A stretch of 9,146 nucleotides of DNA from an uncultured Campylobacter sp. (lineage in GTDB: Bacteria > Campylobacterota > Campylobacteria > Campylobacterales > Campylobacteraceae), in NCBI RefSeq assembly GCF_938045205.1, contig NZ_CALIMY010000119.1, positions 1-9,146 on the forward strand, given 5' to 3'. Position 1 is the first letter of the stretch. Every line of letters starts with the position of its first letter. This document shows, piece by piece, positions 1 to 5,465 of the stretch. A program made the translations under genes and the position numbers. The notes under the pieces were generated by a model. The model ran no database searches, had not been told where the DNA came from, and was given only the letters and a program-made list of their open reading frames with translations.

Positions 1-30
1 AATTTCGAGCGAGCCGTTAAGGGCGAGCCG

Positions 31-1053
31 CTAATTCGTAGCGTTCGCATCAAACTGCAAAAATTTCCTGATCTCCTCCATCGCCTCTTTGTTTGAGAGT
101 GTAAATTTGATCTCGATGCGGCGGCTAGCGTCCTTGTCCTCGACGCCTCTGCGCATCACGGGCTGCGTGTAGCTGCGACCGCTGGCGATGAGATATTTTT
201 GCAGTCGCTCATCTTTATTCCACGAGTTGATGAAATCCATCACAGCAAACGCCCTATTTTGCGAGAGCTCGAGGTTATACAAATACCCGCCGTCGCTGTC
301 CGTGTGCCCTTCGATGATGATCTGATCTAAATTTTCGCGAATTTCATCGTTATTCAAAAGCGCGGCGAAATAGCTCTGCAGCGTCGAGCGGAGCGTCTCT
401 TTGGCGCTCTCTTTCAGCTCGCTTGAACCCTTGTCGAAAAGGATCGACGAGCTTAGCGTCATCGCGCCGCTTTCGTTATCGATGCGGATATTGCCGCCCA
501 GCTTCTCTTTCAGATCGGCGATGATTTTGACCTTCATTCCGGTTAGGTTGCGGATGCGGTTTTTCGTGACGTTGAGGTCTTGTAAAATTTTATTAAAATC
601 GCTCTCCTTCTTCGTGAGCTGATCGAGCAAAAAGGCGATTTTAAGTTCGTTCTGGCTGATCGTAGCGTTGGCGTCGTCGCGCGCTTTTTGCAAAAGCGAG
701 TTTATGTCTAAATTCTCTTTTTTCAGCCTCTCCGCCATCTCGGTTAGATCTTCGATCTGTATGAAATAGATGGAATTTTGCTTGCGAAGGTCGGTGTTTT
801 CGATATTTAGCTTCTCGAGCTGGTCGCTAAAAATTTTATTCAGCGCCTCAAGCTCGGCGCTTTTTTTCTCCTGGCTTTGCAGGCTTGCTAGTGCACTTGA
901 AATTTGGCTTTCTTTCTCCTGCAGGTTGCTTTGCGTGAGGAAGTATTTGACGATGATGCCGCCTACTAAAAGCACGAAAACAAAAAGCAGTCCCGCCATC
1001 AAATCGGCATACGCGATCCAGAAGGTCTCTTTTTCTTCGTTATTCGTTTTCAT
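31..1053 (-). CDS. MotB/OmpA-family inner-membrane protein with a long periplasmic coiled coil
   Basis: This 340-residue protein probably anchors an ion-driven motor to peptidoglycan. Residues 11-38 form a single membrane helix starting FWIAYADLMAGLLF; Asp17 sits where the ion-carrying Asp of MotB/ExbD-type subunits lies. Residues about 42-185 are charged, heptad-like and probably coiled coil, much longer than the linker of ordinary MotB. Residues about 196-317 are an OmpA-like peptidoglycan-binding domain with EGHTD (248-252), the N-x2-L-S-x2-R-A pattern at 260-268 and RRIEI (311-315). The ATG lies inside the end of the MotA-like gene (14-bp overlap) with no strong Shine-Dalgarno sequence before it, so translation is probably coupled. 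It belongs to the same set as C. jejuni Cj0599, annotated only as an OmpA-family protein. The family call is firm; the motor role is inferred from Asp17 and the partner gene. Confidence 0.88.
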   Translation of the reverse strand: MKTNNEEKETFWIAYADLMAGLLFVFVLLVGGIIVKYFLTQSNLQEKESQISSALASLQSQEKKSAELEALNKIFSDQLEKLNIENTDLRKQNSIYFIQIEDLTEMAERLKKENLDINSLLQKARDDANATISQNELKIAFLLDQLTKKESDFNKILQDLNVTKNRIRNLTGMKVKIIADLKEKLGGNIRIDNESGAMTLSSSILFDKGSSELKESAKETLRSTLQSYFAALLNNDEIRENLDQIIIEGHTDSDGGYLYNLELSQNRAFAVMDFINSWNKDERLQKYLIASGRSYTQPVMRRGVEDKDASRRIEIKFTLSNKEAMEEIRKFLQFDANATN

Positions 1054-2329
1054 CTAAAAGTGCTTTTTCATCGATGCTCGCAAGCGTTTTACGAAGCTCT
1101 TCGATGATGCTTTCGTTGCTCGTCCGCGCAGCGCCCTCTCCAGCTAAAAGTGCCTTCAAATCCGCGCTTAGTCCCTTAAAGCTAGCGTCAATTTTAGCGG
1201 CGTAAGCATTCTGCGAACTTGAAATTTCGCCCGCAAACCCGCCCAAGGAAGCATTTAGGCTCTTGATTTGAGCGCTTAATGCACTAGTAATGTTAGCCAG
1301 CTCGCCTTGCCCGTCCGTTAAAGTCTTAGACTGATTTAGATACTGCGCGGAAATCCCGTTTTGAATTTCGATTAGGCTTGCAGACACGGACTTAAGCGCA
1401 GATAAAATTTGAGCGAAGCTCTTATCTAACTCGCCGTGAGCGAGATTTGTCCTTTGGACCATCTCTCCCGCTTTTTCAAGCTCTTCTTGTGTAATCGCCA
1501 TACTTCGCTTCTCAGCTTCCATCACGCTTTCAAAAGCGCCGATTTTTTCATCGATTAGGCGGTTTAGCCTTTCGGTAAAATTCGTAGAGCTCATCATCGC
1601 AAATGAGCGCGAAATTTCAGAATTAGAGTTTAAAATTTCACTCAGATAGCCCTGTGTTATTTCGTCTTTGTTCCAGAAGAAATTTTTAGTGGAATTTTTG
1701 TATTTGATGAGCAGGCGCTCATATTTGCTGATGCCCTTTTTCTCAAAATATATCCACCAAAGCGCCAAAAAGATTCCATAGATCGAGACGTAAAATGCTG
1801 TACCTACGCCGCCTAGAAGCTGCGCGATCTCGGTTTCGAGCCCATCGATATTGCTTGAGGAAAAGTGCGGCATCGAAATCGCAATCGAGATGAAAGTTCC
1901 TAAAATTCCAAGCATCGGAAAGACTGCCGATGCGACGGAAGCGTAGTTTTGATTACGCAGCGAGTAGCCGTATTCGTCCACAAAAAGATCAAAGCTGGCA
2001 TCTGATTTTTTCTTGCCGCCGATACTTAAGAGATTGGCGACAATGTAATTTTTCAGCTCGCGCTTGAAGTCATCGATATTATTTTGAAAATTTAAGCAGC
2101 CATATTCTGCATTATGACGAGCTAAAATTAGTGCAATAATTAGCAAAACCGCAAGCATCAGGATCGAGTGTGTTTCTACCTTCAGCCCGATAAGCCCCAA
2201 ATAGCCCAGCAAAAACACCACAAAAACCGCAATCGGCAGAGCTGCGATCTTAAAAAAAACGCCCGCTAACGAGCGCTCCTTCGCCTCAGGTAGCGTGATA
2301 TCGAGCACTTCGTTATTTGGGCGATCCAT
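1040..2329 (-). CDS. MotA/TolQ/ExbB-like proton-channel protein with a long cytoplasmic helical tail
   Basis: This 429-residue membrane protein probably forms the ring that surrounds the MotB-like helix. Four membrane segments are visible at about 24-49, 54-72, 129-154 and 172-195. The third and fourth carry the ExbB/TolQ/MotA signatures: FPMLGILGTFISIAIS (137-152) and LLGGVGTAFYVSIYGIFLA (171-189). From about residue 200 to the end is a soluble, mostly helical tail rich in Ser, Ala, Glu and Leu, probably coiled coil. That tail is much longer than in TolQ or ExbB and lacks an obvious enzymatic domain. The start is supported by AGGAA five bases before the ATG; this site lies within the last codons of fba. 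It corresponds by order to C. jejuni Cj0598, described as a membrane protein. A long helical tail on a MotA core recalls ZorA of Zorya systems, but no ZorC or ZorD is seen. Substrate and role are unknown. Confidence 0.82.
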   Translation of the reverse strand: MDRPNNEVLDITLPEAKERSLAGVFFKIAALPIAVFVVFLLGYLGLIGLKVETHSILMLAVLLIIALILARHNAEYGCLNFQNNIDDFKRELKNYIVANLLSIGGKKKSDASFDLFVDEYGYSLRNQNYASVASAVFPMLGILGTFISIAISMPHFSSSNIDGLETEIAQLLGGVGTAFYVSIYGIFLALWWIYFEKKGISKYERLLIKYKNSTKNFFWNKDEITQGYLSEILNSNSEISRSFAMMSSTNFTERLNRLIDEKIGAFESVMEAEKRSMAITQEELEKAGEMVQRTNLAHGELDKSFAQILSALKSVSASLIEIQNGISAQYLNQSKTLTDGQGELANITSALSAQIKSLNASLGGFAGEISSSQNAYAAKIDASFKGLSADLKALLAGEGAARTSNESIIEELRKTLASIDEKALLDENE

Positions 2330-2330
2330 A

Positions 2331-3395
2331 TTAGTTCCTATTTAGGCAATTTAGATTGTCAAATGCGACCTGCAAGCGCGCCACCATACTCTGCTCGCCA
2401 GCTCTTAGCCACTTGCGAGGATCGTAGAATTTTTTATTCGGTTTATCCTCACCTTCCGGATTGCCAATTTGAGCCTGCAAATAGCCGTGATTTTTGGCCT
2501 CATAAGCGCGCACGCCGTCCCAAAACGCCCACTGCGTGTCAGTGTCGATATTCATCTTAACGACGCCGTAGCTCACGGCCGCCTTGATATCGGAGGTCTC
2601 GCTACCACTGCCGCCGTGAAAGACGAAATTTACAGGCTTTTCAGATTGAAGATTAAATTTTTCGCGCACGAATTTTTGCGAATTTTTTAGAATTTCGGGT
2701 CGCAGCACAACGTTGCCCGGCTTATACACGCCGTGGACGTTGCCAAAGCTTGCTGCGATGCTGAATCTATCGCTGATTTTGCTTAGCCGCTCGTAAGCAA
2801 GCGCGACATCTGCGGGCTGGGTGTAAAGCCGCGCGTTATCGACGCCGGTATTATCGACGCCGTCCTCTTCGCCGCCTGTGACGCCAAGCTCGATCTCAAG
2901 CGAAATTCCAAGATCGCTTAAAATTTCCAAATACTTCTCGCAGGTCGCTAAATTTAGCTCCAAATCATCCTCGCTAAGATCGAGCATGTGCGAGCTAAAA
3001 AGCGGCACGCCGTGAGCTTTTTTATGAGCGGCATTAGCTTCGATGAGTTCGTCGATCCACGGAAGCAGCTTCCTCGCGGCATGATCAGTATGCAAAATCA
3101 CCGCAACGCCGTAATGAGCCGCCAAAGCATGCACTTGATGCGCGCCTGCAATAGCGCCTAAAACCGCGGCATTTGGGCAAGCGGCACCTGCGTAAAACGC
3201 TGCGCCGCCGTTGCTAAACTGAATTATTACGGGCGAATTTGCGATTTTAGCGCTTTCCAAGACGGCGTTTATGGAGTTGCTCCCCACTACGTTTACCGCA
3301 GGGATCGCAAAGCCCTGCTGCTTCGCATACGCATAGACCTTACTTACGTCATCGCCGCTTAAAACGCCCGGTTTTACTATATCTAAAACGCCCAT
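2331..3395 (-). CDS. fba: Class II fructose-bisphosphate aldolase
   Basis: A cytoplasmic zinc enzyme that interconverts fructose 1,6-bisphosphate with dihydroxyacetone phosphate and glyceraldehyde 3-phosphate. Campylobacters generally lack phosphofructokinase, so it should serve mainly gluconeogenesis. At 354 residues it matches the class IIA type (E. coli FbaA is about 359). Visible landmarks, with a constant offset of 5 from E. coli numbering, are LHTDH (Asp104 and zinc ligand His105), EIELGVTGGEEDGVDN (167-182, with Glu169 and the mobile-loop Glu177), His221 in NVHGVYKPG, and FHGGSGS (259-265, His260). NIDTDTQWAFWDG (282-294) is the conserved substrate-phosphate region. The start has AGGAG six bases upstream. 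The gene follows peb4 by 14 bp and its stop is one base from the MotA-like start codon. All key residues are present and nothing suggests decay. Confidence 0.97.
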   Translation of the reverse strand: MGVLDIVKPGVLSGDDVSKVYAYAKQQGFAIPAVNVVGSNSINAVLESAKIANSPVIIQFSNGGAAFYAGAACPNAAVLGAIAGAHQVHALAAHYGVAVILHTDHAARKLLPWIDELIEANAAHKKAHGVPLFSSHMLDLSEDDLELNLATCEKYLEILSDLGISLEIELGVTGGEEDGVDNTGVDNARLYTQPADVALAYERLSKISDRFSIAASFGNVHGVYKPGNVVLRPEILKNSQKFVREKFNLQSEKPVNFVFHGGSGSETSDIKAAVSYGVVKMNIDTDTQWAFWDGVRAYEAKNHGYLQAQIGNPEGEDKPNKKFYDPRKWLRAGEQSMVARLQVAFDNLNCLNRN

Positions 3396-3409
3396 TTTTA
3401 GCTCCTATA

Positions 3410-4219
3410 TTATTTATACTCGATTTTAGCGTTTTTGTGAAGATCTGCCGCTTTTTGCTCGACTACTTTTGCCGCTTTTTGCTGTCTAAGTACGCGCTCA
3501 ATAAAAGGCTTTGCCTCGCTTTGGCTTAGCTGCTTTTTAGCTTGAGATTCCTCTTTTAACACGACATGATATCCGACCCTGCTTTTAATCGCTTTAGTGG
3601 TGATTTGACCATCTTTTATCTTAGAGATCGCATCGGCAAAAGGTTTGACCTGATCGCTAGGCATCCAGCCTAGCTCGCCGCCGGTTTGTTTAGCCTGCGG
3701 ATCGATAGATTTAGCTTTGGCAAGCTCTGCAAATTTAGTAAATAGTGCACTGTCGCTAAGCCCTTTTAACTGCTTAATAATATCGTTTGCCTCAGCTTCG
3801 GTTTTAACGACGATCTGAGCCGCTTTGATTCTCGCAGGCTCGGTAAAGCGCGCTTTGTTTTTGTTATAAAAATCGGCTATTTCTTTATCATCAATATTTA
3901 TTTTGCTGGCTTCTTTAGCCTGCCATACACGAAGCGCTAAGTTATCTTTTACGATTTCAAGCTCTTTTTTATAAACGTCTTCGTCCATAACGCCCGATTT
4001 TTTAGCTTCATCCGTTAGCAGCATCAGATCAATGCCTTTATCGATAAGCTCCTTTTTTTGATCGGCATTAAGAGCAGCGATATCTACATTGCCTATGCCT
4101 TGAAGTAGTGGAGCGAGCTCTTTTTCAGTTACGTCTTTGCCATTTACGGTAGCGTAAACGGTAGCGTTGAGGCTGATAGCAGCAGCTAAACTAAGTGCTG
4201 TAAATAAAACTTTTTTCAT
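3410..4219 (-). CDS. peb4: PEB4/Cbf2-type periplasmic parvulin-domain chaperone (SurA-like)
   Basis: An exported chaperone expected to help outer-membrane proteins fold, as PEB4 (Cbf2, Cj0596) does in C. jejuni. It has 269 residues from the ATG. Residues 1-19 are a signal peptide (MKKVLFTALSLAAAISLNA), followed by the ATVNGKDV segment typical of PEB4. Residues about 25-125 are the helical chaperone part; residues about 130-222 are a parvulin-type prolyl isomerase domain with GGELGWM (180-186) and GYHVV (216-220); a C-terminal helix returns to the chaperone core and the protein ends KIEYK. The conserved first parvulin histidine (usually A/K-H-I-L-V) is Gln135 here. A GTG lies directly before the ATG and could extend the protein by one residue, but AAGGAA is two bases from the GTG and five from the ATG, favouring the ATG. 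It is the first gene of its operon. Confidence 0.93.
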   Translation of the reverse strand: MKKVLFTALSLAAAISLNATVYATVNGKDVTEKELAPLLQGIGNVDIAALNADQKKELIDKGIDLMLLTDEAKKSGVMDEDVYKKELEIVKDNLALRVWQAKEASKINIDDKEIADFYNKNKARFTEPARIKAAQIVVKTEAEANDIIKQLKGLSDSALFTKFAELAKAKSIDPQAKQTGGELGWMPSDQVKPFADAISKIKDGQITTKAIKSRVGYHVVLKEESQAKKQLSQSEAKPFIERVLRQQKAAKVVEQKAADLHKNAKIEYK

Positions 4220-4224
4220 CACAA

Positions 4225-4230
4225 TTCCTT
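4225..4230 (-). promoter_or_regulatory. Ribosome binding site of peb4 (decides the start)
   Basis: On the minus strand the sequence reads AAGGAATTGTGATG. The AAGGAA is two bases from the GTG and five bases from the ATG, so the ATG at 4217-4219 is the better start. Confidence 0.7.
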
Positions 4231-4248
4231 AAAAAAATTTTAACGGCG

Positions 4249-4276
4249 ATTATAACTCAAAGTTGTTAACAATCAA
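4249..4276 (-). promoter_or_regulatory. Sigma-70-type promoter of the peb4 operon
   Basis: On the minus strand a perfect TATAAT -10 box (4249-4254) is preceded after 16 bp by TTGATT (4271-4276), four of six matches to the -35 consensus. A start site near 4242 would give a leader of about 22 bases containing AAGGAA. The spacer includes the TTGTTAACAA palindrome at 4263-4272. Confidence 0.72.
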
Positions 4277-4304
4277 ACTGTACTTTAGAATTTTAGGGTA
4301 GAAT
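4263..4304 (+). promoter_or_regulatory. Probable promoter of nth
   Basis: On the plus strand TTGTTA (4263-4268) is followed after 17 bp by TAGAAT (4286-4291). A second identical TAGAAT lies at 4299-4304. Either hexamer could act as the -10 box, giving leaders of roughly 27 or 14 bases. The -35 candidate overlaps the palindrome and the spacer of the divergent peb4 promoter, so the two promoters physically share DNA. Confidence 0.5.
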
Positions 4305-4324
4305 TCCGCCTTGAGGAAATGTAA

Positions 4325-4960
4325 ATGAGAAGTAAAAAAGATATTTTAGAGATAAAAAAGAGAATTTTACAAAACTTTGCGCAAGAGCGCAGCGAGCTGA
4401 AATTTAAAGACACCTATCAGCTTTTGGTCTGCGTGATGCTTAGCGCGCAGTGTACCGACAAGCGGGTAAATTTGATCACACCGCGCTTTTTTGCGGAATT
4501 CCCGAGCGTTGCAGAGCTTGCAAAAGCCAATCTGGCAAGCGTTAAGCTGCTAATCAGCTCGTGCAATTTCTACAACAACAAAGCGGTAAATTTAATCAAA
4601 ATGGCGCAGGCGGTGGTTCGCGACTTTGACGGCGTCGTGCCGCTTGATGAAGCGGGGCTAAAATCTCTTGCGGGTGTGGGGCAAAAGACCGCTCATGTCG
4701 TGCTTTTAGAGGGCGCGGGCGCAAACGTGATGGCGGTGGATACGCACGTCTTTCGCGTCGCGCATCGCCTAGGGCTGAGCCGTGCAAAGACGCCCGAGCT
4801 TACGGAGCGCGATCTTAGCGAGACTTTTAAAACGGATCTTGGTAAGCTGCACCAAGGCATGGTGCTTTTTGGCCGCTACACCTGTAAGGCAATCAAGCCA
4901 AACTGCAAAGAGTGCTTTTTAAACGAACTGTGCAGCAGTAAGGATAAGAATTTTCCGTAA
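4325..4960 (+). CDS. nth: Endonuclease III (DNA glycosylase/AP lyase)
   Basis: A base-excision repair enzyme that removes oxidised pyrimidines and cleaves the abasic strand. At 211 residues it matches E. coli Nth in length. LSAQCTDKRVN (39-49) is the conserved N-terminal signature. The helix-hairpin-helix is LKSLAGVGQKTAHVVL (112-127), with catalytic Lys121. Catalytic Asp139 lies in AVDTHVFRV. The C-terminal iron-sulfur loop has Cys187, Cys194, Cys197 and Cys203 in the exact C-x6-C-x2-C-x5-C spacing. GAGGAA lies six bases before the ATG. The gene is divergent from the peb4 operon and convergent with the damaged gene to its right. In C. jejuni nth also lies beside peb4, as I recall. Intact, with no missing residue. 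Confidence 0.97.
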   Translation: MRSKKDILEIKKRILQNFAQERSELKFKDTYQLLVCVMLSAQCTDKRVNLITPRFFAEFPSVAELAKANLASVKLLISSCNFYNNKAVNLIKMAQAVVRDFDGVVPLDEAGLKSLAGVGQKTAHVVLLEGAGANVMAVDTHVFRVAHRLGLSRAKTPELTERDLSETFKTDLGKLHQGMVLFGRYTCKAIKPNCKECFLNELCSSKDKNFP

Positions 4961-5153
4961 AATTCAGCCTGCAAATGCGGGTTTAAATTTACGCACTTAA
5001 ATTTGACGGAATTTTAAAATTTTGACGCCTTGCTTAAAGCCACTTTATGGCAGACGTTCGGCTTTATGGCGTAGAAAATTTAGATTGAAATTTTATAAAC
5101 GCCTCTTTTGGTTTTTATCTTTTAGAAAAATTTAAAATTTTGCTTTTTGGAGC
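4961..5153. other. Intergenic region between convergent genes; weak A/T hairpins only
   Basis: No coding region was found. The stretch holds an AAATTTA/TAAATTT stem with a 6-base loop (4985-5004), a 12-bp palindrome AATTTTAAAATT near 5010-5022, a TAAAGCC/GGCTTTA stem (5035-5041 with 5060-5066), and a 9-bp direct repeat CTTTATGGC (5043-5051 and 5062-5070). Any of these might help end transcription from either side, but none is a convincing GC-rich hairpin plus T-run terminator. Confidence 0.45.
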
Positions 5154-5465
5154 TTACTGTTTTGCCAGCCAAGCCCGGTATCCTTCGCTTTTAATCACGT
5201 CCGCGATACTTTTTGCCACCTCCTACGGCAAAAATTCAGACTTTTTATCGATGACGGACACTAGCGCGTAAGCGTTATCGTAATCTTGCAACTCCAAGCC
5301 CGCGCGCACCAGCGTTTCGTATAAAAACGGCTCGTCCTTTTCGATGCTCACCGCATCGTCGTTTAAAAATTCATAGATGAACGCAAGCTGTTTTTTATCG
5401 CCGATTTTTAAAAAATAATCAGCCAAATTCGTCGCGCTTTTGATGATGATTTTTGCATAGGTCAT
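5154..5465 (-). pseudogene. Probable displaced 3' end of the neighbouring unknown gene, interrupted by an amber codon
   Basis: Reading from an ATG at 5465 gives 80 residues (MTYAKIII...KKSEFLP), then TAG at 5223-5225, then 22 further in-frame codons (EVAKSIADVIKSEGYRAWLA and KQ) before TAA at 5154-5156. The residues on both sides of the TAG look like ordinary helical protein, so the TAG is probably a recent nonsense change (for example from CAG). There is no good Shine-Dalgarno sequence before the ATG. The reading frame also overlaps the upstream gene by 47 bp, which is long for a designed junction. Removing one A from the five-A run at 5450-5454 would join the upstream frame to this one as ...DDLCKIIIKSATNLADYF. 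I therefore read it as the lost C-terminal part of the gene at 5419-6486. Alternatively it is a separate small gene of 80 residues. No family is recognised. Confidence 0.6.

Larger units (their letters stand above)
31..4219 (-). other. Four-gene operon: peb4, fba, motA-like, motB/ompA-like
   Basis: Four minus-strand genes follow one another with junctions of 14 bp, 1 bp and a 14-bp overlap, and no hairpin terminator is visible between them. A TATAAT promoter lies just ahead of the first gene. This packing implies one main transcript. The order chaperone, aldolase, membrane protein, OmpA-family protein is one I recall from C. jejuni (Cj0596 to Cj0599), which argues for an old, stable arrangement and not a recently acquired island. 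The left window edge lies 30 bp past the last stop, so further operon members cannot be excluded. Confidence 0.8.

Noticed and set aside
401..1057. Plus-strand open frames of 73 and 95 codons
   Set aside because: They lie wholly or almost wholly inside the MotB-like gene on the other strand, have Ser/Phe-rich antisense composition and no family resemblance.
31..2329. Calling the motor-like pair a Zorya defence system
   Set aside because: No ZorC, ZorD or ZorE is present on the visible side, the periplasmic coiled coil is unlike ZorB as I know it, and the pair sits in an operon order I recall as conserved in Campylobacter.
31..2329. Calling the pair flagellar motA/motB
   Set aside because: The tail on the ring subunit, the long periplasmic coil and the linkage to fba differ from flagellar stator genes.
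2363..2690. Two plus-strand open frames
   Set aside because: Antisense to the conserved aldolase C-terminus, whose active-site motifs show which strand is real.
4596..4787. Minus-strand frame of 63 codons rich in Arg, Pro and His
   Set aside because: Antisense to the helix-hairpin-helix and catalytic region of nth; composition typical of a shadow frame.
4985..5004. Rho-independent terminator for nth
   Set aside because: The 7-bp stem is all A/T and not followed by a clean T run, so it was kept only as a remark on the intergenic region.
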